Source: Treponema sp. (GTDB taxonomy: Bacteria; Spirochaetota; Spirochaetia; Treponematales; Treponemataceae). From it: a stretch of 64,000 bases of DNA. The notes below the pieces were generated by a model that saw only the letters and a program-made list of their open reading frames with translations, did not search any database and had not been told where the DNA came from. The stretch lies in assembly GCA_017935745.1 (NCBI GenBank), contig JAGBGX010000017.1:62001-126000 (forward strand), read 5' to 3'. Numbering within the stretch: the first letter of the stretch is position 1; every line of letters begins with the position of its first letter. This document shows positions 17,543-25,611 of the stretch, piece after piece. A program made the translations under genes and the position numbers.

Positions 17543-19132
17543 ATGTCAGAAATTACATGGAACAATTTAGACACACTGGAAAGCTTCAGAAAGCTTCAGT
17601 CCTTAAAAGGCAGCGTTTCCATCGCACAGGAGCTTTCAGGAGAAAACGGCGCAAAGCGTACCGCTGAATACACAATTCCTATGGCAGCAGGCCTTTCCTA
17701 TAATTATGCGGCAAAGCAGGTGGACTCCCGGATTCTGTCTGTGCTGGAGCAGCTTGCGCAGGAAGGCCAGCTTCTTGAAAAATTCGAGTCCCTGTACAAC
17801 GGAGCCATAATCAACACTGGAGAAAACCGCATGGTGCTTCACCATCTTCTGCGCGGACAGCTCGGCGCGGATGTTATTGCGGACGGAGTGAACAAGCGCG
17901 AATTCTATGTCAATGAGCAGAAAAAAATTGCCGCATTTGCTGAAAAAATTCATTCAGGGCAAATCACAAATGAAAGGGGCGAAAAATTTACAACAGTCTG
18001 CCAGATTGGAATCGGCGGCTCAGATCTGGGGCCCCGGGCAATCTATCTCGCGCTGGAAAACTGGGCAAAAGCAAACGGAACATTCAAAATGGAAGCCCGC
18101 TTTATTTCCAATGTCGATCCTGATGATGCGGCTTCAGTCCTTCAGTCAGCCGACCTTCCGCGGACAATCTTTATCCTTGTCTCAAAAAGCGGCACTACGC
18201 TCGAGACGCTCACAAACGAATCGTTCGTCAAGGACTTCCTGAAAAAAGAAGGGCTTGATCCGAGCCGGCACATGATTGCCGTCACCAGCGAGACATCTCC
18301 TCTGGCGAAAAGCCCGGACTATCTTGAGGCATTCTTTATGGATGACTATATCGGCGGAAGATATTCTTCGTCTTCCGGCGTCGGCGCAGCAGTTCTCAGC
18401 CTCGCATTCGGCCCGGAAGCCTTTGCGGAATTCCTGAGCGGAGCAGCGGAAGCAGACAAGCTTGCTGCTCAAAAGGACATACGGAAAAACGCAGCGCTCC
18501 TTGACGCGCTCATCGGCGTATACGAGCGGAATGTGCAGGGCTATCCCGTCACAGCAATTCTTCCGTATTCACAGGCCTTGTCCCGCTTTCCCGCGCACCT
18601 TCAGCAGCTCGACATGGAATCAAACGGAAAAAGCGTAAACCGGTTCGGGCAGCCTGTCAGCTATGCCACAGGCCCTGTCATTTTCGGAGAGCCGGGAACA
18701 AACGGACAGCATTCGTTCTACCAGCTGCTTCACCAGGGAACAGACACCGTTCCGCTGCAGTTTATCGCCTTCAGCAAAAACCAGACAGGAAAGGATGTTG
18801 TCATCGAGAATTCCACAAGCCAGACAAAGCTGTGCGCAAATGTCGCAGCCCAGATTATCGCCTTTGCGTGCGGAAAGGAAGATGAAAATCCGAACAAGCG
18901 CTTTGCCGGAGAGCGGCCGTCAAGCCTCATCTACGGAAGCCAGGTCACGCCCAGGACAGCAGGAGCTCTTCTTGCGCACTTTGAAAACAAAGTCATGTTC
19001 CAGGGATTCCTGTGGAATGTGAACAGCTTTGACCAGGAGGGTGTTCAGCTCGGAAAAACGCTTGCAAAGGCAGTCCTGTCAGGAAAAACACAGGGAGCGC
19101 TCAAAGCGTTTGCAGGGCTTCTCATCCAATAG
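17543..19132 (+). CDS. pgi: Glucose-6-phosphate isomerase
   Basis: 529 aa. Interconverts glucose-6-P and fructose-6-P in glycolysis. Visible blocks: IGIGGSDLGPRAIY, FVSKSGTTLETLTNE-type phosphate-binding loop (VSKSGTTLET), GGRYSSSSGVG, and EPGTNGQHSFYQLLHQGT. The start is set by AAAGAGG and the MSEITWNNLD beginning; the upstream in-frame extension runs through promoter sequence. Followed by a hairpin and a large repeat copy (R3). Confidence 0.97.
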   Translation: MSEITWNNLDTLESFRKLQSLKGSVSIAQELSGENGAKRTAEYTIPMAAGLSYNYAAKQVDSRILSVLEQLAQEGQLLEKFESLYNGAIINTGENRMVLHHLLRGQLGADVIADGVNKREFYVNEQKKIAAFAEKIHSGQITNERGEKFTTVCQIGIGGSDLGPRAIYLALENWAKANGTFKMEARFISNVDPDDAASVLQSADLPRTIFILVSKSGTTLETLTNESFVKDFLKKEGLDPSRHMIAVTSETSPLAKSPDYLEAFFMDDYIGGRYSSSSGVGAAVLSLAFGPEAFAEFLSGAAEADKLAAQKDIRKNAALLDALIGVYERNVQGYPVTAILPYSQALSRFPAHLQQLDMESNGKSVNRFGQPVSYATGPVIFGEPGTNGQHSFYQLLHQGTDTVPLQFIAFSKNQTGKDVVIENSTSQTKLCANVAAQIIAFACGKEDENPNKRFAGERPSSLIYGSQVTPRTAGALLAHFENKVMFQGFLWNVNSFDQEGVQLGKTLAKAVLSGKTQGALKAFAGLLIQ

Positions 19133-19144
19133 CCGCACAGAGAA

Positions 19145-19182
19145 TTCCGGCGGACACAGAAGGAAATGCCAGTCTGCCGGAA
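19145..19182 (+). terminator. Hairpin downstream of pgi
   Basis: TTCCGGCGGAC (19145-19155) pairs with GTCTGCCGGAA (19172-19182), 11 bp with one G-T wobble, 12 nt after the pgi stop. No T-run follows directly, so it may be a weak or factor-dependent terminator or a 3'-end stabiliser. Confidence 0.5.
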
Positions 19183-19195
19183 ACCGCAAGTTAAA

Positions 19196-19370
19196 ATGGC
19201 GTGCTATCTGTGCGTTGTTTTTAAACGTTCCTTAAAAATCATCATTGAGCGATTCTTCAGAATCGGGAGATGATGATTTCATGCACGCAAGTGCATACGT
19301 CAATAGGACAGCTTGCAACGCAAGCTGTAATTTAAAAACAGCGCGCTATCTGTGCGCTGTTTTTAAATTC
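19196..19370. repeat. Modular hairpin repeat, largest copy R3
   Basis: The 213-nt stretch between pgi and tatD holds three modules. A GCTATCTGTGCG...TTTTTAAACGTTCC module comes first. Next is a two-tier hairpin: outer AAATCATCAT/ATGATGATTT (19236-19245, 19270-19279) and inner CGATTC/GAATCG around TTCA. Then a 9-bp hairpin, ACAGCTTGC/GCAAGCTGT (19308-19328, loop AAC), runs straight into a perfect 16-bp inverted repeat with arms AATTTAAAAACAGCGC (19329-19344) and its complement (19354-19369). The last arm encodes the TatD C-terminus, and the tatD stop lies in the loop. Confidence 0.75.
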
Positions 19371-20254
19371 AGCCTGAAAAGCTGAGCGCAGTTCTCGTCT
19401 ACAATCCGGTTCAGCCGGTCTACGCTCAGCCCCAGCTTTTCCGAAATGAATTCGTATGTGTACCGTATAAAAAGCGGCGTGTTTTCCCTGCCCCGCATGG
19501 GAACAGGAGCAAGATACGGCGCATCTGTCTCCAGCAGCAGACGGTCCGTGGGAACATACCGCAGCAGCTGAATCAGGCTGTCCATGCCAGACTTTTTTGT
19601 GTATGTCGCAGCGCCTCCGAACGCCAGATAGAAGCCTCTGTCAAGAAAAAAGGCAGCCTCTTCGCGTCCGTAGGAATAGCAGTGAATGATGCCGCGGACG
19701 CTGCCCGCGCTCCTTAAAACATCGGCAGTATCAGAAAATCCGTCCCGCGAGTGGACAACAAACGGCAGGTCAAGCTCCTTTGCAAGCTCCAGCTGCATCG
19801 CAAAAAGCTCCTTTTCCCCCTGGATCATCTCCCTGTCAAAGTCGGCTTCGCGCCGGCCGTCCACGCCGTCCGGATTCCAGTGGCGGTCTATTCCTCCCTC
19901 GCCGATTGCAGCAAGGTGTCCGGCAAAGCAGCTTCCGCTTTCCGCAAATGACTCAATGCTTTCACGCAGCTGTTCAACGCAGCTTTCGCGCTCACGGATT
20001 GAATCAGGATCAGGCCATATTCCCGCGCTGAAGTACACTGATTTTTTCAGCTTGCTCTGCATATTCACATCTGGCAGGAGCGAAATGCAGTCTTCCACAG
20101 CCTGCGCCCGCTCCTCAAGATCCGAGCACTTTGTTCCTATGTCAAGGGCAAAAAAAATGCGGTTGCGCGCCATCTCCTCAAGCAGCTCCGCGCCGTATTC
20201 AGCCGAATTATTTTCCACAAGATGATGAAAATGAAAATGAGTGTCTGAGAACAT
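19346..20254 (-). CDS. tatD: TatD-family metal-dependent hydrolase/DNase
   Basis: 302 aa. The TatD metal site is visible: SDTHFHFHHL at the N-terminus, IGEGGIDRHW with the bridging Glu, PFVVHSRDG, IIHCYSYG and LETDAPYLAP. The family comprises 3'-5' exonucleases acting on DNA and possibly RNA. GGGGGAG 5 nt before the ATG supports the start. The final codons (LKTAHR) and the stop come from repeat copy R3, so the natural C-terminus may have been altered by the repeat. Confidence 0.9.
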   Translation of the reverse strand: MFSDTHFHFHHLVENNSAEYGAELLEEMARNRIFFALDIGTKCSDLEERAQAVEDCISLLPDVNMQSKLKKSVYFSAGIWPDPDSIRERESCVEQLRESIESFAESGSCFAGHLAAIGEGGIDRHWNPDGVDGRREADFDREMIQGEKELFAMQLELAKELDLPFVVHSRDGFSDTADVLRSAGSVRGIIHCYSYGREEAAFFLDRGFYLAFGGAATYTKKSGMDSLIQLLRYVPTDRLLLETDAPYLAPVPMRGRENTPLFIRYTYEFISEKLGLSVDRLNRIVDENCAQLFRLNLKTAHR

Positions 20255-20306
20255 GCCGTCTCCCCCTGAAAAAAAAGCAGCCTGAACTTGTCAAGCTGCC
20301 TAATTT

Positions 20307-20394
20307 TGCCGGGAACCAGAATCGAACTGGCACGGCAGGTTATATTGCCGAGGGATTTTAAGTCCCTTGTGTCTACCTATTCCACCATCCCGGC
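20307..20394 (-). tRNA. tRNA-Leu (anticodon UAA)
   Basis: 88-nt class II tRNA. The acceptor stem GCCGGGA/TCCCGGC is perfect, discriminator A. The D-arm contains GGTAGAC, and the anticodon arm GGGACTTAAAATCCC gives anticodon TAA. A variable arm with a stem follows, then T-arm GGTTCGATTCT-like. The 3' CCA is not encoded. The 3' end is on the tatD side. Confidence 0.95.
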
Positions 20395-20460
20395 GATACA
20401 GCCAAGTATACAGAATTCCCGTTCTTTTTTCAACTGGAATTCCGCCGGAATTTCCGCCAT

Positions 20461-20946
20461 TTACTTGACTTTGCTGTACAAGTCGGCCATCTCGCTCCGC
20501 CAGGCAGGCTTGCTGTCCTTTTCCTCCCAGTCAATTATCTTCCTGATTGAAAAGTGCTTTGTGTCGTGAATGTTTGCATAGTGAATGACAGCGAATCTTC
20601 CCTGCCCGATATATGCCACCTTGTCTCCCTGCCCGAGAGACTCATTTTTGGCAACTGACTCAAGGGCGCAGTCAAAGTGAACAGGCCCGCCGCTGCTTTT
20701 TACGTTCAGCGCACATGACATATCCTTGACCGGCTGCCCGCAGAGGGCGCATGCAGGCTGATTCAAAAGCTTGAATTCCCGGATTGCTTCCTCATCTTCC
20801 CGGATCTGCTCCTGGGAAACCGGCTTTATTGTCGGCCGGAAAACAGGCTTGCGCACCTGTCCGCCCTGCCGTTCTTCAAATCCGTGGCGGCCGCTGTTTT
20901 TCCAGTGCGCGCCTCCATGTCTTCTTGAATGTTTTTCTTTTCGCAT
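20461..20946 (-). CDS. Conserved-looking hypothetical with zinc-ribbon-like motif
   Basis: 161 aa. The first ~40 residues are very basic (RKEKHSRRHGGAHWK), suggesting nucleic-acid binding. A central CALCG...HFDC arrangement could bind zinc, and the C-terminal half (VAYIGQGRFAVIHY) looks like a small beta domain. No family is recognised with confidence. It lies 18 nt behind the small ORF that ends the rpsP operon, on the same strand, so it may be its last gene; the ribosome-binding site is weak. Confidence 0.65.
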   Translation of the reverse strand: MRKEKHSRRHGGAHWKNSGRHGFEERQGGQVRKPVFRPTIKPVSQEQIREDEEAIREFKLLNQPACALCGQPVKDMSCALNVKSSGGPVHFDCALESVAKNESLGQGDKVAYIGQGRFAVIHYANIHDTKHFSIRKIIDWEEKDSKPAWRSEMADLYSKVK

Positions 20947-20964
20947 GAGCTCAGTATACTTGCA

Positions 20965-21129
20965 TTACAGTTTTTTTTCTACATTAAATTCAACAATATG
21001 GCGGCTCATGATGAGCGCAATCCTGTCTACTGCTGAATTGATATAGTCTTCGTCCTGGATCTTTTTTTGCAGTTCCCGTATGCGGGGCGGAACTGACGGT
21101 TTGTGCGCTACACTGCTTGCAGACTGCAT
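20965..21129 (-). CDS. Small 54-aa protein in the rpsP-yraN operon
   Basis: A complete 54-codon frame starts at ATG 21129, 3 nt after the yraN stop, with GGAG 6 nt upstream. It begins MQSASSVAHKPSVPPRIREL and continues with a charged, likely helical stretch (LQKKIQDEDYINSAVDRIAL), ending VEFNVEKKL. The spacing and ribosome-binding site argue for a real gene. Function unknown. Confidence 0.7.
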   Translation of the reverse strand: MQSASSVAHKPSVPPRIRELQKKIQDEDYINSAVDRIALIMSRHIVEFNVEKKL

Positions 21130-21132
21130 TGG

Positions 21133-21537
21133 TTACTCCGAAAAAGCATTTTCAATATGGTGAACCGGATCCAGCCCCGGAACGTCAAGGGCAAGCACAT
21201 CATACCTGATGAACTTGTCATTATATTGTCGATGATTTTGAAGGTAACATTTAGAAGTTTTGACAATCTTTTTTTGCTTTCTGCTGTCCAGCTCGTGTGC
21301 GAGCAGCTCAGGACTTCCGTGCGGAAGGCTCTTTACTTCCACAAAGACAAGCGTCTCTCCTTTTTCCGCAATGATATCAATTTCTCCCTCCCGGATCCTG
21401 AAATTCCTGTCTACAACGGAATATCCGTTTTCTTCCAGATACCGCACCGCAGCATTTTCGCCAAGAATTCCCTTTGCAACTGTGGAAACATCACCAGCCG
21501 CATCCTGAAAACAGCCTTCCGCCGCACTATGCGTCAT
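21133..21537 (-). CDS. yraN: YraN/UPF0102 family nuclease-like protein
   Basis: 134 aa. The UPF0102 fold is a restriction-endonuclease-like domain; signatures here are KGILGENAAVRYLEENGY, the catalytic-type GEIDIIAEKGETLVFVEVK, and a basic region after it. The cellular role of the family is not settled. The start at 21537 overlaps the flhB-like stop as ATGA with GGAG 6 nt upstream; a longer in-frame start would run far into the upstream gene. Confidence 0.88.
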   Translation of the reverse strand: MTHSAAEGCFQDAAGDVSTVAKGILGENAAVRYLEENGYSVVDRNFRIREGEIDIIAEKGETLVFVEVKSLPHGSPELLAHELDSRKQKKIVKTSKCYLQNHRQYNDKFIRYDVLALDVPGLDPVHHIENAFSE

Positions 21538-21797
21538 GCGCGCGACTCCATGTCCGCTATAAGCGCAAAGATGCTTGCTATGGCTTCCCATGTGCATTCG
21601 GGAATGCACTCCCCGATCTGCCTCACTGAAAGCACATTCGCAGCAATGTCATCCTCAACGACAGGAATACCGTTCTCCTCTGCGATTTCAACCATCCGCT
21701 TTGCAAGCGCCCCCGATGACTTTGCAGACACAAAGGGAGCCTTTGCATTCTGAGGATACCGCAGTGACACAGCAAGAAAGGAACGCAGGGAATTCAT
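21534..21797 (-). CDS. FlhB-like (FlhX/YlqH-type) cytoplasmic-domain protein
   Basis: 87 aa, resembling the C-terminal cytoplasmic part of FlhB, the flagellar export switch. Visible family pattern: GALAKRMVEIAEENGIPVVEDDIAANVL, then IGECIPECTWEAIASIFA. The NPTH autocleavage site and membrane domain are absent, as expected for the short FlhX type. Its place after a FliK-like gene behind rplS matches the ylqG-ylqH arrangement of Bacillus. ATGA overlap with the upstream gene. Confidence 0.85.
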   Translation of the reverse strand: MNSLRSFLAVSLRYPQNAKAPFVSAKSSGALAKRMVEIAEENGIPVVEDDIAANVLSVRQIGECIPECTWEAIASIFALIADMESRA

Positions 21798-22879
21798 ACC
21801 GAGACAGATTTAAATGAAAGCGGAATTTCCTGAGCGGCGCACAGGCCGTCAGAAAAAGCCAAGGCGGAATAGGTTACTGGCACAGAGCTGCCGTTCATGC
21901 CGGAACAAAACAGCTCTCCGAGCCGCTTTTCCTCTGAATGAATGCAGGAGGTCAAAAGCGGCGGTAATGAACAGAACCGCACTTCCTTTACCTTGTCCTT
22001 ATTTAAATATAACACAAAAAAATATTTTTTGCACTCAAATTCGCAGCTTATCTGTATTTTTTCAGCAGGCTGAAGAGCGCTGCCAAGCAAAATCCGAATC
22101 AGGCCGGACGCAGGCTTTTCTCCTGTACGCCACTCAAACGGAAGCATGATCCAGTGCTTGTCCCGCGCATCCGCAGGCCTAAGCTGGTTTGCAAGCGCAA
22201 GCATCCCTGGCTTTTGCACCGGAAGAACGCTGTATAGTTTTTTCAGGAATCCGGCTCCGCTGTCCTCACCGCCGGCAGGCTCATGGTATTCCCCGTTCTC
22301 AGGGCAGCTGCCTCCCTCGCCAGAGCTGTCAAGCACAGCCAGAAGGCTTCGCACGCTTTCTTCGGAAGGACTGATTCCCTTTTCAAGCAGCAGAGAAGCT
22401 ATTTCCGCAGCACGCTCTTCATTTCCCGGAAACAGAAGCGACACCGAGCGCGCCTTTGCAATGATGTTCCTGTCAATTTTTGCGCCGCTTTGAAGCAGAA
22501 ACTGCACAATCCGCTCTGTCACTGCGTCAGGAACAATCCCATGCCCGGCAAGATACTCCGCAAAAAGAGCCGGAGTCCTGCCGTCCGGCACAGCAGGCTC
22601 TCCGCCGGCAGCACCAAGCGGCTCCGGCTTCAGCAGGATTCTTGCATCTCCGTCTGAAGCAACACGCAGACGCAGGACGCTTCCCGCAGAAAGGGGCCGC
22701 TCACTGCGCACCGCAATCCGTGCGCCGCGGAAAGAAACAGCATACATTCCGCTCCCAAGGCTCTTTAAAACCCTCACAGACACAATGTCCCCTTCAGAAA
22801 GGGTCACTCCGAAAGAACGGGCTGCATTCTGAAGAGATGCGCCTTGAACCAGAATGTGACTGGCAGCTGCATTTTCCAT
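21794..22879 (-). CDS. FliK/YlqG-like protein (possible hook-length-control relative)
   Basis: 361 aa, no signal peptide or membrane segment. A small N-terminal beta domain (LSEGDIVSVRVLKSLGSGMYAVSFRG) is followed by a variable helical middle and a C-terminal domain (HWIMLPFEWRTG...). This architecture resembles FliK-type proteins encoded next to FlhB-like genes. The assignment rests mainly on context, because FliK-like proteins diverge strongly. Overlaps the next gene by 4 nt. Confidence 0.6.
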   Translation of the reverse strand: MENAAASHILVQGASLQNAARSFGVTLSEGDIVSVRVLKSLGSGMYAVSFRGARIAVRSERPLSAGSVLRLRVASDGDARILLKPEPLGAAGGEPAVPDGRTPALFAEYLAGHGIVPDAVTERIVQFLLQSGAKIDRNIIAKARSVSLLFPGNEERAAEIASLLLEKGISPSEESVRSLLAVLDSSGEGGSCPENGEYHEPAGGEDSGAGFLKKLYSVLPVQKPGMLALANQLRPADARDKHWIMLPFEWRTGEKPASGLIRILLGSALQPAEKIQISCEFECKKYFFVLYLNKDKVKEVRFCSLPPLLTSCIHSEEKRLGELFCSGMNGSSVPVTYSALAFSDGLCAAQEIPLSFKSVSV

Positions 22880-22941
22880 TGCGGCTTATCCGGCATTCTC
22901 CTGCGCAGCATTTTATCCGAATTCCTGCGCAAGAGCCGCAC

Positions 22942-23409
22942 TTATTTCTTTGGCGCAGCAGCTGCCGCAGCCGCAGCAGCCTTGTGCTCGGCATTGATAG
23001 CGGCTTCCTTTGCGTCAGCAGCGGCGGCCGCAGCCTTTGAGGCGGCGAATGCAGCGATTGCCTTCGGTCCGACAAGCTCCTTGATCTTGGCTGCCTTTCC
23101 AATCTTGCCGCGGACATAGTAAATCTTTGCCCGGCGGACTTTTCCCGGACGCACAAGCTCAACCTTGAGAATGCGCGGGCTGTTTATCGGGAATATGCGC
23201 TCCACGCCTACGCCATAGCTTGTCTTACGGACAGTAAATGTCTTTGAAATTCCCGAATTCTTCATGCAGATGACAAGGCCTTCATAAATCTGAATGCGCT
23301 TTGTCTTTCCTTCAATAATCTCAAAGTGAACTTTTACTGTGTCTCCAACCTTGAAGCATTCCGCGTCAGGCTTTTTCTGCTGTTCTTCAATAACCTTGAT
23401 AAGATCCAT
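22942..23409 (-). CDS. rplS: Ribosomal protein L19 with Ala/Lys-rich tail
   Basis: 155 aa; L19 is usually ~115. The L19 core ([24 protein letters not shown]... [21 protein letters not shown]) sits at the 30S-50S interface. About 35 extra C-terminal residues are mostly Ala with scattered Lys/Glu, ending AAAAAPKK. The start at 23409 has AGGAG 7 nt upstream and lies one base after the trmD stop. The longer in-frame reading would overlap trmD. Confidence 0.95.
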   Translation of the reverse strand: MDLIKVIEEQQKKPDAECFKVGDTVKVHFEIIEGKTKRIQIYEGLVICMKNSGISKTFTVRKTSYGVGVERIFPINSPRILKVELVRPGKVRRAKIYYVRGKIGKAAKIKELVGPKAIAAFAASKAAAAAADAKEAAINAEHKAAAAAAAAAPKK

Positions 23410-23410
23410 T

Positions 23411-24238
23411 TCATTGCTCCTGTTCATTGCACGCGCTGCGCCTGATCCGTTCCTGAACCGCACGCAGACGGCTTTTTTTCTTGCGGTCGTTCTTATAAGA
23501 AACAAATCCCGTAAGCTCTTTGATCATGTCTTTTGCTTCCTGAGCAAGAGTACCCGCAGCCGCAGCTGAATAAAGCAGGTCAGGCCTGTTTCTCAGCGTT
23601 TTCTGAAGGCTCTTTTCAAGACGCCACTTTCGGATTTCCTCGTGGTTTCCGCTGATTAAAACCGGCGGAACTTCCATGCCCTTGTATACGTTCGGCCGCG
23701 TATACTGGGGATATTCCAAAAGACTGCCGGAAAAACTTTCTTCGTCCAGTGACTCGCGGGTGATTACATTGTCTACAAGCCTGTAAACACTGTCCACGAT
23801 AACCGTAGCAGCAACTTCACCGCTTGAAAGCACATAGTCGCCGATAGAAATCTCTTCGTCAACATAATAATCAATAATCCGCTGGTCGATACCTTCATAC
23901 CGGCCGCAAATCAGGACAATTTCGTCTTTTCGGCTGAGTTCCTGCGCTTTTTTCTGCGTAAAGGGCATTCCGCCTGGCGTCACATAAATCACATGCTTCG
24001 CCTTTTTGTATGCCTCCACACTGTCCAAAGCCAGTCCCAAAGGTTCCGGGAGCAAAAGCTGTCCGGCTCCTCCGCCATACGGAGCGTCGTCACACGTGCG
24101 GTGTCTATCAAAGGCAAAATCCCTGATATTAACCAGATCGTAGGCAATAATTCCCTTTTCCACGGCCTTCGCCATGATCGAGCTTTCAAAAAAGGCCCGC
24201 GGAATTTCAGGGAACAAGGTCAGCACAGTAAATTTCAT
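23411..24238 (-). CDS. trmD: tRNA (guanine37-N1)-methyltransferase
   Basis: 275 aa. SPOUT-family enzyme making m1G37 from SAM. Signatures: [11 protein letters not shown] start, [35 protein letters not shown], and the knot region [12 protein letters not shown]. The extra C-terminal tail after residue ~240 is basic. It sits in the classic rimM-trmD-rplS order, 5 nt behind rimM. Confidence 0.97.
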   Translation of the reverse strand: MKFTVLTLFPEIPRAFFESSIMAKAVEKGIIAYDLVNIRDFAFDRHRTCDDAPYGGGAGQLLLPEPLGLALDSVEAYKKAKHVIYVTPGGMPFTQKKAQELSRKDEIVLICGRYEGIDQRIIDYYVDEEISIGDYVLSSGEVAATVIVDSVYRLVDNVITRESLDEESFSGSLLEYPQYTRPNVYKGMEVPPVLISGNHEEIRKWRLEKSLQKTLRNRPDLLYSAAAAGTLAQEAKDMIKELTGFVSYKNDRKKKSRLRAVQERIRRSACNEQEQ

Positions 24239-24243
24239 CGGAA

Positions 24244-24849
24244 TTACTCCAGAATCCAGAGGTGCATCAGCTGCATTTTCCTGCCTTCAACGTCAACCGC
24301 GCCAATAAACTCATTCCGGAAAGGAACAAAAACCGTTCTCGGTTTTCCGTCTTTGCCGCGCTTTACATTTTCCGCAAGAAACGGACAGCTCTCGGACAGC
24401 AAAATCTCAACGAGATAGCCTGATCCGCCTTCCTTTACGTCTGTGACTGTTCCAATGGCTGCATTTTCATGCGCCGCCGGTGCGGTACCACCCGCCGTCT
24501 CCGTTTCATACCATACCGAGCAGCCCTTCAGGTCCTCGATATACCACTCATTCTTCTGCAATGGATGAGCGTTTTTGCGGGGAACTACGATTTCCCACCT
24601 GTTGTACCGTGCAGCCTCTTCAGGTGAATTGATTCCCGCCAGCTTCATATACAGAATGGAAGCGCCCGCCCTGACAGATTCAACTGCGAACTGCTTTCTT
24701 GACGTTCCGTCTGTAAGAGCAACTTCTTCCATACCGGCAAAATGCCCGTACTCGCCGGAAGTGCTTTCCACTTTGAATTCGCCCGTTATTCCATGGGAAC
24801 CCCGGACAATGCCGACCACAAACTGCTCTGTCACCGTGCCTGATGCCAT
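24244..24849 (-). CDS. rimM: 16S rRNA processing protein RimM
   Basis: 201 aa. 30S assembly factor that binds S19. The N-terminal RimM beta-barrel starts FVVGIVRGSHGITGEFKV, and a PRC-barrel follows (EWYIEDLKGCSVW, GTVTDVKEGGSGYLVEI). Its ATG overlaps the khpA stop by one base (TGATG). Confidence 0.95.
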   Translation of the reverse strand: MASGTVTEQFVVGIVRGSHGITGEFKVESTSGEYGHFAGMEEVALTDGTSRKQFAVESVRAGASILYMKLAGINSPEEAARYNRWEIVVPRKNAHPLQKNEWYIEDLKGCSVWYETETAGGTAPAAHENAAIGTVTDVKEGGSGYLVEILLSESCPFLAENVKRGKDGKPRTVFVPFRNEFIGAVDVEGRKMQLMHLWILE

Positions 24850-25082
24850 CAGTCCAGAATTTCCAGGCTGCAGCGCTTTCCGTCCTTGCCTGATGCCGCG
24901 CTCAAAACAGTGCGCAGCGCCTTTGCAATGCGGCCGTACTTGCCGATAACCTTGCCAATATCCCCCTGGGCAACACTGAGCTGAAGAACCGGCCCGCGCT
25001 CGCCTTCGGTTTCCGTTACAGAGACTGCATCTGGATCATCGACCAATGACTTTGCAATAAATTCAATCAGGTCTTTTTCCAC
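24849..25082 (-). CDS. khpA: KH-domain RNA-binding protein KhpA
   Basis: 77 aa, typical KhpA/YlqC length. The KH GxxG loop is visible in GKVIGKYGRIAKALR. KhpA binds RNA, with KhpB in some bacteria. The chosen start is a GTG at 25082 with AGAGGG 8 nt upstream; a longer reading would overlap rpsP. Position between rpsP and rimM is the usual one. Confidence 0.93.
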   Translation of the reverse strand: MEKDLIEFIAKSLVDDPDAVSVTETEGERGPVLQLSVAQGDIGKVIGKYGRIAKALRTVLSAASGKDGKRCSLEILD

Positions 25083-25101
25083 TGTCGTATCCCTCTGTCC
25101 G

Positions 25102-25368
25102 CTATCTGGCAATAGGCGTTCCGTCTGCAGCAAGTCCGCCGGTTCTGAAAATCTTTTTCACGATTTCCGTAGGCTGCGCACCAACGCTGATCCAGTACTT
25201 TGCGCGCTCCATATCAAAGCACGACTGATTTCCCTCGGGAGCAATCGGATGATACTGGCCGATTTCTTCAATCGTCCTTCCGTCACGCGGCTTGCGTGCA
25301 TCCTGCACAACAATACGGTAGTCAGGGCGCTTTTTTGCACCCATCTTCTTCAGTCTGATTTTGACCAC
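25102..25368 (-). CDS. rpsP: Ribosomal protein S16
   Basis: 88 aa. S16 core [21 protein letters not shown] at the N-terminus and IGQYHPI following. The start is a GTG at 25368 with GGAGG 7 nt upstream; this matches the family N-terminus, while the longer frame adds 16 non-homologous residues. First gene of the rpsP-khpA-rimM-trmD-rplS operon. Confidence 0.97.
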   Translation of the reverse strand: MVKIRLKKMGAKKRPDYRIVVQDARKPRDGRTIEEIGQYHPIAPEGNQSCFDMERAKYWISVGAQPTEIVKKIFRTGGLAADGTPIAR

Positions 25369-25414
25369 TTTTTTTCCTCCATAAAAAGATCTCTCGCGAA
25401 CGGGGTCAAGATCC

Positions 25415-25444
25415 AAGATACATTTTCCGCACTAGACAGTGCAA
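25415..25444 (-). promoter_or_regulatory. Possible rpsP operon promoter
   Basis: On the minus strand TTGCAC (25439-25444), 18-nt spacer, TATCTT (25415-25420), about 46 nt before the rpsP GTG. Both hexamers are imperfect, so this is tentative. Confidence 0.4.
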
Positions 25445-25547
25445 GCAATTATTCTATTGAAAATCATCAGCAAATTCAAGTGGCTGAACGCATTTTGACA
25501 CGCCTGATGAAGTGCGCAACTGTTTGCTCTGCTCCGTTTTAAAAAAC

Positions 25548-25576
25548 TTGCCAGCAAAAAAATTCTCTGCTATCAT
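25548..25576 (+). promoter_or_regulatory. galK promoter
   Basis: -35 TTGCCA (25548-25553), 17-nt spacer, -10 TATCAT (25571-25576). The galK ATG is 35 nt downstream with a GAAGAGG ribosome-binding site, so this mRNA has an ordinary leader. Confidence 0.65.
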
Positions 25577-25611
25577 CAGTTTTAACAGAATCTGATTTGA
25601 AGAGGTGCGCT

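Noticed and set aside
19196..19370. CRISPR array or IS-end interpretation of the repeats
   Set aside because: The repeated units are not regularly spaced, differ in sequence, and no cas or transposase gene is present.
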